Part shown: piece after piece, positions 8,946-19,400 of the stretch | How the letters are laid out: every line of letters begins with the position of its first letter | How positions within the stretch are numbered: position 1 is the stretch's first letter | Assembly: GCA_002723415.1 (NCBI GenBank) | Contig: PBOA01000033.1 | Location: 18,576 to 82,575, forward strand | Origin: Chloroflexota bacterium | GTDB taxonomy: Bacteria; Chloroflexota; Dehalococcoidia; Lucifugimonadales; GCA-002723415 | Direction of reading: 5' to 3' | DNA length: 64,000 bases | The notes under the pieces: generated by a model | The model's database searches: none | Told to the model about the DNA's origin: nothing | What the model saw: the letters and a program-made list of their open reading frames with translations, nothing else | Made by a program: the position numbers and the translations under genes

Positions 8946-11417
8946 TTATTTAACAACACAATTAATTAATTTATCTTTTATATATATAATTTTTATTATA
9001 TCTTTATCTAACATATAGTATTTAATTCTTTCACTTTCTAATGCCATTTTTTTTATTTCTTCTTCATTTAAATCTGATGGTACTTCTATTTTGCCCCTAA
9101 ACTTTCCATTTACTTGAATAACAATAGTTTTAGCATCTAATTCTAAATACTTTATATTCCATTCTGGCCATTTTTGATCATGCACACTGTAATTATACCC
9201 TTGTAAACTCCATAATTCCTCTGACATATGTGGCGCAAATGGAGCAATCATAAGAATAAAATTCATCTTAATTTCATTCCAAATACCCGCATTAAAAGAT
9301 TTTGTATTTATTTTTTCATTTATCCAATTTGTAAATTCCATTAAAGAAGCTAACGATGTATTAAATTTAAACTTTTCTAAATCTTCTGTAACTTTTCTAA
9401 TAGTCTTATTAATTATATATCTAGATTCTTTGTCTAATTTATCATCTTTATTGTTAGAAATAAAAACACTTATGTCTTTATTAAAGATTTCCCATATTCT
9501 ATTAATCCATCTAGACATTCCTCTAAGTCCACTATCAGACCATTCACCTCCTTGATCCCAAGGCCCTATGAACATTAAGTAACACCTAACTACATCAGAT
9601 CCTACTTGGTTAACATATTCATCTGGAGAAACAACATTCCCTCTTGATTTACTCATTTTTTGACTTCCAGAGATTATATGACCTTGGTTAAATAATTTTT
9701 TAAATGGTTCATCAAATTCAATCAACCCTAAATCTCTTAAAGCTTTAACAAAAAACCTAGCATATAAAAGATGCATAACTGCATGCTCAGCACCTCCTGT
9801 ATATTGATCAACTGGACCCCATTCTAAAATTTTATCTTTATCAAAAATACCCTGCGAATAATTAGGACTTAAATACCTAAAGAAGTACCATGAAGAATCT
9901 ACAAAAGTATCCATAGTATCTGTTTCTCTTTTTGCCTTTGAATCACATTTAGGGCATATAGTATTTACAAAGTCTATACTAGTAGACAATGGAGATTCTC
10001 CTGTAGGTAAAAATTCAGCATTTTCTGGTAATACTACAGGCAAATCTTCTTCAGGAACAGGCACAATCCCACAACTATCACAATAAATAATTGGTATAGG
10101 AGTTCCCCAATAACGTTGTCTAGATATCAACCAGTCCCTCATCTTATAATTTATTGCCCTTTTACCATAGGTTTTATTTTCAATATAATCTGCAATTTGT
10201 TTTTTTGCTTCAATATTTGACAAACCATCAAATTCACCAGAGTTAACCATAATACCATCAGCAAGATACGCTTCATCTAAATTCTCACCTTCTATTAAAG
10301 AATTTTTAACCACCAATTTAATATCTAAATCATATTTTTTTGCAAAATCATAATCTCTTTGATCATGTGCAGGAACACCCATTACAACCCCAGTCCCATA
10401 ACTTAAAAGAACGTAATCAGCAACAAAAATTGGTATATTTTCTCCATTTAATCTGTTAATACAATAAGAACCGGTAAAGACACCTGTTTTTTCTTTATCC
10501 GTAGACAATCTTTCAATTTCTGAAGATTTACTTGCTTCGTAAATATAAGATTGAACAACATCTATATTGTCTGAAGTAGTCAATTTATTTACTAAAGGAT
10601 GTTCTGGTGCTATAACTATAAAAGTAACTCCAAATATTGTATCTATCCTAGTCGTAAATGTGTTTATAAATTCTTGATCTAAAAGATGATGTCTAATATC
10701 AAAACTTATCTCAACTCCTTCACTTTTACCAATCCAATTATTTTGCATTAATTTAACTTTTTCTGGCCAATCGTTTTTTGATTGATCTAATAGCTCTTCA
10801 GCATATTTAGTAATTTGCAAAAACCATTGATTCAAATCACGTTTTACTACTTCAGTATCACATCTTTCACACAAACCGTTATCTAAAACTTGTTCATTAG
10901 CTAAAACAGTATTACATGAATTACACCAATTAGCTGGAGCAAAAGTCCTATAGGCTAAACCTTTTTCATACATTTTTAAAAAAATCCATTGATTCCATTT
11001 ATAATACTCAGGATTACATGTAACAATCTCTCTATCCCAATCATATATTGTCCCCATAGATTTCAATTGACGACGCATATTTTCAATATTTTTCATTGTC
11101 CATTGATATGGATGTATACCATGTTTTATGGCAGCATTTTCTGCTGGCAATCCAAACGCATCAAAACCCATAGGATGTAGAACATTATATCCTTGCATCC
11201 TACGAAATCTTGCTCTAGTATCAGAAGGTGTCATAGCATACCAATGGCCAATATGCATATCTCCAGATGGATACGGATACATTGTTAATTCATACCATTT
11301 TGGTTTATTAACTTTATCATTTACCCTATATAATTTATCTCTAAACCATTTATCTTGCCATTTTTTTTCTATTTTTTGATAAGGATAACGATCTGCAAGC
11401 AAATCAGATGATTCCAT
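8946..11417 (-). CDS. leuS: leucyl-tRNA synthetase
   Basis: YPYPSGDMHIGHWYAMTPSD, DWLISRQRYWGTPIPI, KMSKSRGNVVSPDEY; 823 aa. Confidence 0.98.
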   Translation of the reverse strand: MESSDLLADRYPYQKIEKKWQDKWFRDKLYRVNDKVNKPKWYELTMYPYPSGDMHIGHWYAMTPSDTRARFRRMQGYNVLHPMGFDAFGLPAENAAIKHGIHPYQWTMKNIENMRRQLKSMGTIYDWDREIVTCNPEYYKWNQWIFLKMYEKGLAYRTFAPANWCNSCNTVLANEQVLDNGLCERCDTEVVKRDLNQWFLQITKYAEELLDQSKNDWPEKVKLMQNNWIGKSEGVEISFDIRHHLLDQEFINTFTTRIDTIFGVTFIVIAPEHPLVNKLTTSDNIDVVQSYIYEASKSSEIERLSTDKEKTGVFTGSYCINRLNGENIPIFVADYVLLSYGTGVVMGVPAHDQRDYDFAKKYDLDIKLVVKNSLIEGENLDEAYLADGIMVNSGEFDGLSNIEAKKQIADYIENKTYGKRAINYKMRDWLISRQRYWGTPIPIIYCDSCGIVPVPEEDLPVVLPENAEFLPTGESPLSTSIDFVNTICPKCDSKAKRETDTMDTFVDSSWYFFRYLSPNYSQGIFDKDKILEWGPVDQYTGGAEHAVMHLLYARFFVKALRDLGLIEFDEPFKKLFNQGHIISGSQKMSKSRGNVVSPDEYVNQVGSDVVRCYLMFIGPWDQGGEWSDSGLRGMSRWINRIWEIFNKDISVFISNNKDDKLDKESRYIINKTIRKVTEDLEKFKFNTSLASLMEFTNWINEKINTKSFNAGIWNEIKMNFILMIAPFAPHMSEELWSLQGYNYSVHDQKWPEWNIKYLELDAKTIVIQVNGKFRGKIEVPSDLNEEEIKKMALESERIKYYMLDKDIIKIIYIKDKLINCVVK

Positions 11418-11451
11418 TTTCTATTTCTCCAACATTTTAAAATATTTAAAA

Positions 11452-12525
11452 TTAATATAAATCTTTAATATATTCAACTACTGAGTTTCCAACCTCAGAT
11501 GTAGATGATGTACCTCCTAAATCTTTAGTTAAACTATTCCCCTCACTAATTAACTGTTCTACTGCTTTTTGCATAATTAAAGATAGTTTTTTTTCTCCTA
11601 AATGAGATAACATCATAGCTCCAGAAAAAATCGCAGCCATAGGATTCGCTATTCCTTCATTTACAATATCAGGGGCACTACCATGAACAGGTTCAAACAT
11701 AGAAGGATATTTATATGAAGGGTCAATATTTCCACTCGGAGCTAATCCCATACTCCCAGTAATAATTGCACCAATATCAGTTAAAATGTCTCCAAATAAA
11801 TTACTCGCAACTACCACATCAAATGTTTCTGGTTTACGGATAAAATCCATACATGCAGCATCAACTAATAAAGATTCAGTTTTTATATCTGGATAATTTT
11901 TAGAAATATTTTTAAACGCTCTATCCCATACAACCATTCCAAAACCCTGTGCATTAGATTTTGTCACCGAAGTTACTAATTTTTTATTCCCTCTTTTACG
12001 TGCCAGTTCAAAAGCATAAGTTATTGCTCTTTCACACCCTCTTCTAGTAAAGATACCAGTTTGAATACCAATTTCATTAGAATCTCCAAAATATTGAAAC
12101 CCCCCAATATTAGCATATTCTCCTTCAGTATTTTCTCTTATAACTATAAAGTCTATTTGACCAGCTTGATATCCTTTAAGAGGGGAGTCTATCCCTTCAT
12201 ATAATATTGATGGACGCTCACATATATATTGGTCAAATTGCCTCCTTATTGGTAATAACAACCCGTTTAAAGTAATATGATCTTGTAATTCAGGATGTCC
12301 AACTGCACCTAAATATATTGAATCAAAATTAGCCAATTTTTCAAGTGCATCATCAGGCATCATAAATCCATTTTTAAAATAATAATCTGAACCCCAATTA
12401 AATTCAGTAAAAGAAAAATTTAAATTGCTTTTTTTTGAAATATAATTTAAAACTTTCAATCCTTCTTCAATTACTTCAGGCCCTATACCATCACCTCTTA
12501 TAACTGCAATATTATATTTAGACAT
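11452..12525 (-). CDS. isocitrate/isopropylmalate dehydrogenase family, tartrate/D-malate dehydrogenase-like
   Basis: VIRGDGIGPEV, YLGAVGHPELQDHITLNGLLLPIRR, FEPVHGSAPDIVNEGIANPMAAIFSGAMML. Confidence 0.85.
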   Translation of the reverse strand: MSKYNIAVIRGDGIGPEVIEEGLKVLNYISKKSNLNFSFTEFNWGSDYYFKNGFMMPDDALEKLANFDSIYLGAVGHPELQDHITLNGLLLPIRRQFDQYICERPSILYEGIDSPLKGYQAGQIDFIVIRENTEGEYANIGGFQYFGDSNEIGIQTGIFTRRGCERAITYAFELARKRGNKKLVTSVTKSNAQGFGMVVWDRAFKNISKNYPDIKTESLLVDAACMDFIRKPETFDVVVASNLFGDILTDIGAIITGSMGLAPSGNIDPSYKYPSMFEPVHGSAPDIVNEGIANPMAAIFSGAMMLSHLGEKKLSLIMQKAVEQLISEGNSLTKDLGGTSSTSEVGNSVVEYIKDLY

Positions 12526-12536
12526 ATATTCTCCAT

Positions 12537-13034
12537 TTACTTTTTTCTCGCATATTCAAAAGATTTAATTGCAAGAAAACTTACATCTTTAGGTATTAAT
12601 TCAAGTGAGCCGCTTGGGGTCATTAATGGCATTTCCTTCAATATATCTACTTTATCTACCCAAATCCAGCCAGGTTTTAATGTATTCTGTCTTTCAATTA
12701 ATTTACAAAAATATATCATATCTATATGATTATGATCCCCCATAATTTTATCGGAAATTTTTTCTACCATAATAGTAAACGGAGGTTCAATTTGCACAGG
12801 ATCATTAAAATCTAATTTTTCCCTAGTACTCAATATTTCTACTTTCAGACCAGTTTCTTCAAAAATTTCTCTTAGCACAGCTTCAACTGGGTCCTCATTA
12901 ACTTCTATATGACCTCCAGGAGGTAACCATGCCGAAACCTTAGGATGCCAATGAAGTAAAACAGCATTAGAATCCACAACAAATCCAGTCGCAGTAAAAT
13001 GTCGTATATTGCTCATAAACAGATCCTCAACCAA
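12537..13034 (-). CDS. NUDIX hydrolase
   Basis: Nudix box GGHIEVNEDPVEAVLREIFEETGL. Confidence 0.9.
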   Translation of the reverse strand: MVEDLFMSNIRHFTATGFVVDSNAVLLHWHPKVSAWLPPGGHIEVNEDPVEAVLREIFEETGLKVEILSTREKLDFNDPVQIEPPFTIMVEKISDKIMGDHNHIDMIYFCKLIERQNTLKPGWIWVDKVDILKEMPLMTPSGSLELIPKDVSFLAIKSFEYARKK

Positions 13035-13042
13035 GAGTAGTA

Positions 13043-13115
13043 TGGCCCCAACGGAATTCGAATCCGTGTTTGCGCCTTGAAAGGGCGCTGTCCTAGGCCT
13101 CTAGACGATGGGGCC
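13043..13115 (-). tRNA. tRNA-Glu (anticodon UUC)
   Basis: Reverse complement GGCCCCATCGTCTAGAGGCCTAGGACAGCGCCCTTTCAAGGCGCAAACACGGATTCGAATTCCGTTGGGGCCA folds as a cloverleaf; GGCCCCA/TGGGGCC acceptor, CTTTCAA anticodon loop, GATTCGAATTC T-loop; no encoded CCA. Confidence 0.95.
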
Positions 13116-13146
13116 AAAAAATAAGAATATATAAATTATAATTGTT

Positions 13147-14181
13147 TTATGGGTATATAGCCAACTGTTTTAAGCCCTCATCTTCATTAAATCCACACAT
13201 TATATTCATATTTTGCACTGCTTGGCCTGCAGCACCTTTAACCAAGTTGTCTATAGCACTAATAACAATTATCTTTCTTGATTCATTATCTAAATATGGA
13301 TATATAATACAATTATTTGAACCTAAAGTTTGTTTAGTCATAGGAGAAAAATCACTAATTTGAACGAATGGATGTGTTGAGTAAAAATCTTTATATAATT
13401 CCAAAAGTTCTACTTGCCCATTATCTCCTTCCTTTAAAGTACTGTCTATAACAGAGGTATAACAAGTAGCTAATATACCTCTAACCATAGGAGCTAAATG
13501 AGGCACAAAAGTTATTTTATTATTTATATTAGGATTAATAAAATCTAACTCTTGTTTAATCTCAGGCATATGACGATGATTATTAGTTGAATATGCTAGC
13601 ATATTCTCTGTCATTTCAGAAAAATGAGTTTTTAGTGATAATGACCTACCTGCACCAGAAACTCCAGATTTTGCATCAATAATAATGTCCTCGTTAATAA
13701 TATTGTTTTTAACTAAAGGAGCTAAAGCTAATATAGACGCAGTAGGATAACATCCAGGATTAGCTACAATATTTGCAGATAAAATTTCTTCTCTATATAT
13801 TTCTGGTAAACCATAAACTGATTCATTTAACATATTTGGATATACATGATCATAATCATACCAAATCTTATAAAGCTCTTTATTTTTTAATCTAAAATCT
13901 GCACTTATATCAACAATTTTGATATTTTTATCAAAATATTTATTTAAACTTTCAGCACTCGCTAAATGTGGTAAAGCAGAAAATACAAATTCAACATTAG
14001 AATCTAATTCTTCAGTTATTGTTAAATTAATCTTAGAAAGATGGGGGAATACATCTCCAATTTTTTTACCCACCGAACTTCTTCCAGTTATAGAAACTAT
14101 ATCTATTTCATTATGTTGATTTAAAATACGAGCTAATTCAGATCCAGCATAACCCGTAGCATTTATTATCCCTACTTTCAT
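13147..14181 (-). CDS. argC: N-acetyl-gamma-glutamyl-phosphate reductase
   Basis: IINATGYAGSELARIL, NPGCYPTASILALAPL, DAKSGVSGAGR. Confidence 0.95.
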   Translation of the reverse strand: MKVGIINATGYAGSELARILNQHNEIDIVSITGRSSVGKKIGDVFPHLSKINLTITEELDSNVEFVFSALPHLASAESLNKYFDKNIKIVDISADFRLKNKELYKIWYDYDHVYPNMLNESVYGLPEIYREEILSANIVANPGCYPTASILALAPLVKNNIINEDIIIDAKSGVSGAGRSLSLKTHFSEMTENMLAYSTNNHRHMPEIKQELDFINPNINNKITFVPHLAPMVRGILATCYTSVIDSTLKEGDNGQVELLELYKDFYSTHPFVQISDFSPMTKQTLGSNNCIIYPYLDNESRKIIVISAIDNLVKGAAGQAVQNMNIMCGFNEDEGLKQLAIYP

Positions 14182-14248
14182 TTAATCTCCACAAAATAAA
14201 AACTATATATAGAAATAGAATACTATTATACATTAAAAAATCAAATTA

Positions 14249-14929
14249 TTATTGTTTCGACGGGCAAATTGTATTTAAAACACATTCCCCACATTTAGGA
14301 TTTCTTGCATTGCAAATTTGTCTTCCATGATTAATAAGATTCATATGAAAAGAAAATATTTTTTTTGGCATTATCATTTCTTCTAAAATTTCATGCGCAT
14401 CGTCTGCATTTACTTTATTATCAATAAAATCTAATCTCTTTGAAAGTCGGAAAATATGTGTGTCTACTGGCATTACAGGCATCCCAAAAGAAAAACATAA
14501 AACTATCGCAGCAGTTTTAGGACCAATTCCAGGTAAGGATTTAAGCCATGATTTAGCAGCAATTATATCCATTTCTGATAAAAAAGAAATATCAAAAGAA
14601 CCAATGTCTAGATAAATAATTTTAAGCACTTCTTTTATTCTTGAGGCCTTTATTTTAGCGAGACCTCCTGTATAAATCTGAGCCTCTATATCTTCAATTG
14701 GTGCATCTTTTATTAATTCAAATGATTTAAATTTTTTTATTAAATTATTAAATGCTCTTATAGAATTAATATCAGAAGTATGCTGAGATAATATTGTATA
14801 TATCAATTCGGACATAGGATCTCTTCTGAGTTCCCATTCAATCTCACCATATTTTTCTTCCAAAAGCTGTATAGCCATATTTATTTTCTTAATTCTTGAC
14901 TTAATTTTTTTTGAAGTATTAATAGACAA
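14249..14929 (-). CDS. nth: endonuclease III
   Basis: LPGIGPKTAAIVLCFSFGMPVMPVDTHIFRLSKRL and C-terminal CxxxxxxCxxCxxxxxC-like 4Fe-4S motif. Confidence 0.9.
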   Translation of the reverse strand: MSINTSKKIKSRIKKINMAIQLLEEKYGEIEWELRRDPMSELIYTILSQHTSDINSIRAFNNLIKKFKSFELIKDAPIEDIEAQIYTGGLAKIKASRIKEVLKIIYLDIGSFDISFLSEMDIIAAKSWLKSLPGIGPKTAAIVLCFSFGMPVMPVDTHIFRLSKRLDFIDNKVNADDAHEILEEMIMPKKIFSFHMNLINHGRQICNARNPKCGECVLNTICPSKQ

Positions 14930-14976
14930 TTATGACCTCATTTTGCATTTATAATTTACAAACATTTATAATTTAA

Positions 14977-15960
14977 TTGATATATAATAATAAATTAATT
15001 ATATATCAATATCTATTAAGGTTATTTAACTTGGATGTAATAAATTTAATAAACAATATATCTAATGATAATATCCCTTACAAACATTCGGATTTAATTC
15101 ATATTTCTAATATTGATAGTAACCAATTAAAAATATTTCTGAAAGCATGGAAAGATATTCCTAAAACACGTAAATTAGACTTACTAAGAAAATTCATCTT
15201 CTTATCTGAGGAAAATATTGAATTAGACTTTTCACAAATATTTATAAATCTTTTAAATGATAAGAATTCTGAAGTCATTAAACTATCTCTCGAAGGTTTG
15301 TGGGAATATGAAGGCAGGGAAATCATTGATCCTATTATTAATTTAACTCATAAAAATCATACTAACGAGGTCAGAATATCGGCTATAGCACTTTTAGGAA
15401 CATTCATTGTTCACGCATTAGACAAAAAAATCATTCAAAGAGACGCAAACAAAATTGCTAATCAACTAAAGTCAATATTTAAAAATGAAAAAGATTTAAA
15501 TATTCAAGCTCAAGCCCTAGAAGCTATGTCTCCATATAAAGATAATGAAACAAACTTACTAATAAATCAAGCTTATAAATCTGATTATAATACATTAAAA
15601 AAAAGTGCGATTTTTTCTATGGGTCAATCCAACGACGAAACATGGCTATCCAATATATTATCTGAATTGAAATCAAATAACCTTAGTTTTAGATTTGAAG
15701 CTATAAATGCATATGCTAAGCTTTGCAATTCTAATAACATTTCCCCCATATCAAATCTCTTAACAGATGATGAACAAGAAATTCGACTAGCATCATTAAA
15801 TGCTATAGGTATAATTGGTGGAGAAAACGCAAAAAAATTATTGAGAAAAGCCTCAAAAAGCACCGATTCTATTTTATCTAAAACAGCAACCGAAATTTTA
15901 AAAAATATATCTTTCGAAGAAAATTCTTCAATATTTTCCCAAGCAGAAATAAATTTATAA
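14977..15960 (+). CDS. HEAT-repeat protein
   Basis: Repeated helical units (EVRISAIALLGTF, EIRLASLNAIGIIGGENAKKLL); a likelier start is TTG at 15031 behind AAGG. Confidence 0.7.
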   Translation: MIYNNKLIIYQYLLRLFNLDVINLINNISNDNIPYKHSDLIHISNIDSNQLKIFLKAWKDIPKTRKLDLLRKFIFLSEENIELDFSQIFINLLNDKNSEVIKLSLEGLWEYEGREIIDPIINLTHKNHTNEVRISAIALLGTFIVHALDKKIIQRDANKIANQLKSIFKNEKDLNIQAQALEAMSPYKDNETNLLINQAYKSDYNTLKKSAIFSMGQSNDETWLSNILSELKSNNLSFRFEAINAYAKLCNSNNISPISNLLTDDEQEIRLASLNAIGIIGGENAKKLLRKASKSTDSILSKTATEILKNISFEENSSIFSQAEINL

Positions 15961-15979
15961 TTAAATAAGCAAAATATTA

Positions 15980-16921
15980 ATGCCACTAATTAACAAATCA
16001 AATGATCATATATGTGTAATAGGTACTGGAATAATAGGTACTGGAATAGCTTTAGATTTTGCTTTGTCAGATTATAAAGTAAAACTAATTAGTAGAACAA
16101 AAGAAGGAATTATAAAAGCAAAAAATTTAATCAATAATGATTTAAAATTCCTATTGAAAATTAACAAAATCAACAATTCAGATTTAGAAACAATAAAAAG
16201 AAAAATAAAATATTTTTCTTCAATGAAAAATTCAATTAAAGATTGTCCTTTAATAATAGAATCTATATATGAAAATTTAAATGATAAAATATCAATATTT
16301 TCACAAATTGATAAAATAAGTGATCCTGAAGCAATAATCACGAGTAGCACTTCCAGTTTTTTACCAGAAGAATTTCAATTAAGTTCTACGCGACGAAAAA
16401 AAATACTTTTAACTCATTATATAAATCCTCCCTATATTATTCCATTAGTTGAAATTGTTCCCGGGAATGATACAGCAGATAAAACTATATATGAAGTATA
16501 TGATTTGCTAAAATCAATTAACAAAAAACCAGTTATTTTAAATCAACCTATCCCAGGTTTTATTTCAGTAAGATTACAAGTTGCTCTACTTAGAGAAGCA
16601 CTTTATTTAATTGACAATAATCTTGCAAATGCTAAACAAATAGATGATGTAATAAAATTTAGTATTGGTCGCAGATGGGCAATTTCAGGTTTGTTAAAAA
16701 CTCTAGATTTAGGAGGATGGGATATTCAGTCTAGTATATATGATACCCTTGCCTCAAAATTATCCAATTCAATAAACACTCCAAATATACTTAATACTAA
16801 GATAAAAGAAAAAAAATTAGGAGTGAAATCACAAGAAGGTTTTTATAAATGGACTAAAGAAGAAATAAACGAAATTAAAACTAATATTGCTAAAATATCT
16901 TATTACATAGATAACCTTTAA
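15980..16921 (+). CDS. 3-hydroxyacyl-CoA dehydrogenase family protein
   Basis: ICVIGTGIIGTGIALDFALSDYKVKLISRT Rossmann, THYINPPYIIPLVEIVPG, QPIPGFISVRLQVALLREALYLID. Confidence 0.85.
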   Translation: MPLINKSNDHICVIGTGIIGTGIALDFALSDYKVKLISRTKEGIIKAKNLINNDLKFLLKINKINNSDLETIKRKIKYFSSMKNSIKDCPLIIESIYENLNDKISIFSQIDKISDPEAIITSSTSSFLPEEFQLSSTRRKKILLTHYINPPYIIPLVEIVPGNDTADKTIYEVYDLLKSINKKPVILNQPIPGFISVRLQVALLREALYLIDNNLANAKQIDDVIKFSIGRRWAISGLLKTLDLGGWDIQSSIYDTLASKLSNSINTPNILNTKIKEKKLGVKSQEGFYKWTKEEINEIKTNIAKISYYIDNL

Positions 16922-16932
16922 TATAATAAAAT

Positions 16933-17343
16933 TTATAAAATACCCACAGCTTTTATTTCAACTAAGTATTCATCACTAACTAAAGATTCTACAACAATCA
17001 ATGTGTTCGCTGGATAATCCCCTTCTGGAAAATAATTAGCAAAAACTTCTTTTCTAGCATCTAGAAAAGGTTTAATTGAGTCTCTCCCAACTAAATAAGT
17101 TGTAAATTCTAATAAATCCCCCATATCTGCCCCTTGGCTGTTTAATATAAGTTGAATGTTTCTAAATGTCTGTACTGTTTGTTCAAACACATTTCTTTCT
17201 CCAACTAATATTCCATTTATATCTACCCCTACTTGACCAGATATAAAAATCAAATCATTATTATTGGATTTCACTGCTTGAGAATATAAACCTAAAGCCT
17301 TTGGTGCATTTTTTGTTTTTATAATTGACTTTGTTCTAACCAT
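16933..17343 (-). CDS. RidA family (enamine/imine deaminase-like)
   Basis: APKALGLYSQAVKSNNNDLIFISGQVGVD, RNIQLILNSQGADM, YPANTLIVVESL. Confidence 0.9.
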   Translation of the reverse strand: MVRTKSIIKTKNAPKALGLYSQAVKSNNNDLIFISGQVGVDINGILVGERNVFEQTVQTFRNIQLILNSQGADMGDLLEFTTYLVGRDSIKPFLDARKEVFANYFPEGDYPANTLIVVESLVSDEYLVEIKAVGIL

Positions 17344-17468
17344 TTTTATTCTTTCTCCTTAACAATATATAATTTTTTTAATCACTATTATTAAACGACT
17401 TAATCTGTTCTATAAATTTTTCTATACTAGCCCAAATTTTATTTAAAATTGTTAAATCAATTAACTTT

Positions 17469-18257
17469 TTATAAAGATTTAATACAATCATTATCTAGTG
17501 GATTTAATGGAGAAAAATCTCTGTTATTTTGATACCAAGGCCTAGTATCTTTTGTACATGCATTGCTCACAGCATTATAATTCATATAAATTATTGATCT
17601 AGTCCATGGAGAAACATTATTTGCAGATCCATGTAAAACATTACAATGTACAAAAGCAACAGATCCAGACAACCCAATTAATGGCTCTATCCCGTATTTA
17701 TTAGCTAATCCCTCTAATATATCATTAGTTATATGATGCAATTCATATCCCTTGCCTTTAGCATCTTTATGTAAAGATGAAGTTAATAATCCTTCTTTAT
17801 GTGAACCCGGTAAAACAAGCAAAGGCGATTTTACTGTAATACAATCATCAATAAAAATACTAGCCATAATACATTTTGGTTTTAGCATACCATCAATTTT
17901 ATGAAATGGAGGGAAATCTTGATGCCAATCCCACGAAGCACCTGACCCAAAGCCTTGCTTTGGGTTTAATCTACTTTGATGTAAATATACATCTTCATTT
18001 AACAACTGTTTAACAGGATTTAATATTTTTGGATGAAGAGATAACCTATGAAAAGATTCTGAGTATTTATGAACACCAAAAGCTAATCTGGTAGCTGAAT
18101 CATCATTTTTTTCTCTAATTATTTCTGGACCTTTTCGTTTATATATATCAGTTAAAGAAGATTTAAGTTTATTAATTTCTTCTATATCAAGTAAAGAAGG
18201 GAAAAATAAATAACCTTTTGTATTATATTCTTCAATTTGAGATTCAGTTAAAATCAT
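17469..18257 (-). CDS. phytanoyl-CoA dioxygenase (PhyH) family, EctD-like
   Basis: WDWHQDFPPFHKIDGM (HxD), LLVLPGSHKEG, VAFVHCNVLHGSANNVSPWTRSIIYMNYNAVSN resembles ectoine hydroxylase. Confidence 0.85.
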   Translation of the reverse strand: MILTESQIEEYNTKGYLFFPSLLDIEEINKLKSSLTDIYKRKGPEIIREKNDDSATRLAFGVHKYSESFHRLSLHPKILNPVKQLLNEDVYLHQSRLNPKQGFGSGASWDWHQDFPPFHKIDGMLKPKCIMASIFIDDCITVKSPLLVLPGSHKEGLLTSSLHKDAKGKGYELHHITNDILEGLANKYGIEPLIGLSGSVAFVHCNVLHGSANNVSPWTRSIIYMNYNAVSNACTKDTRPWYQNNRDFSPLNPLDNDCIKSL

Positions 18258-18284
18258 AATTATTTATTTACATAATTCTTAAAA

Positions 18285-19379
18285 TTACTGAGTGCAACCT
18301 CTACCTGGAATATCCCATACTTCTTCAACTATTCCATTTCTAACACATATATATTGGTCCCATCTGTTTACAAGCATATCCTGGTAATCCGGTTCAAGTA
18401 ATAATTTATCTCCAATAGATAAAGAATTAGCTTTGTCTGTTGAAAAAACTACATGGTTTTCAAAAAATTTGTCGATTTTAACATCAGTCCTCGAATATAC
18501 AGTAGGGGCAATACCTGCCCAAGAATGTGCAGAAGTGCCGACATCACCAATAAATTTACAATCTGATGGATTACTTATTACAGTAGTAAGAATTTTATTC
18601 GCAATTTTATATCCCATATAATCATACCTATGCCCCATCAACGCATAAGTACCTCCTTCAACCTCTGTAACTCCAGGTATTTGTGTAGCAACATCAATCG
18701 TAAACGTTTCTCCACTTGAAACAATCTCTACTGGTATACCTTCTAGTTCTATAGCATTTTTAACATCTAAACAAATTTGTATAGTGTCTCTTCCAATTTT
18801 CCATCTATCTTCATGATCGATAAATTCAGGCAAGGATTGGTGGCTCATAACTCCCTTAAATTTAACCCCAGGAAGCTCTTGGGTCATTTTAGCAATTGCA
18901 ACCCCTTCTTCGTTACTACGCACTCCAGCCCTGCCCATTTGAGTATCTACTTCTATTAAAATACCTATTTCAACTGAATGATTTGATGCAATTGATGAAA
19001 TAATTTTAACATTTTCAATATTATCCACGCAAACTTTAATATCAGCTTGTTTAGCTAAAGCACACATACGTGAAATTTTATCTGGATGTACTACTTGATT
19101 AGGGATTAATACATCATTTACTCCTCCTTCAACCATTACTTCAGCTTCAGATAATTTTGCTGTACAAACACCACCAACAGTTCCACCCATATTTATTTGC
19201 CTTAAAGCTAATCTTGGACTTTTAATATTCTTTGTATGTTGCCTCATTTTACATACTGTATCTTTATAAAGATCAGTAACTGACTGTAAATTATGGTCTA
19301 AAGCATTAAGGTCAACAATTAAAGAAGGTGTATCTAAATCTTCTAATAATGTCCCTGGCAAAGGTCTATAATTATCCAT
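18285..19379 (-). CDS. DSD1-family / D-threonine aldolase-like PLP enzyme (alanine racemase N-terminal fold)
   Basis: LDTPSLIVDLNALDHNL, RQHTKNIKSP at the PLP-lysine position, GITEVEGGTYALMGHRYD-type segment (VTEVEGGTYALMGHRYD). Confidence 0.8.
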   Translation of the reverse strand: MDNYRPLPGTLLEDLDTPSLIVDLNALDHNLQSVTDLYKDTVCKMRQHTKNIKSPRLALRQINMGGTVGGVCTAKLSEAEVMVEGGVNDVLIPNQVVHPDKISRMCALAKQADIKVCVDNIENVKIISSIASNHSVEIGILIEVDTQMGRAGVRSNEEGVAIAKMTQELPGVKFKGVMSHQSLPEFIDHEDRWKIGRDTIQICLDVKNAIELEGIPVEIVSSGETFTIDVATQIPGVTEVEGGTYALMGHRYDYMGYKIANKILTTVISNPSDCKFIGDVGTSAHSWAGIAPTVYSRTDVKIDKFFENHVVFSTDKANSLSIGDKLLLEPDYQDMLVNRWDQYICVRNGIVEEVWDIPGRGCTQ

Positions 19380-19400
19380 CCATTCTCTCCTTGAAATTAT

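Noticed and set aside
11128-11379. Plus-strand ORF inside leuS
   Set aside because: Antisense of the LeuS catalytic N-terminus
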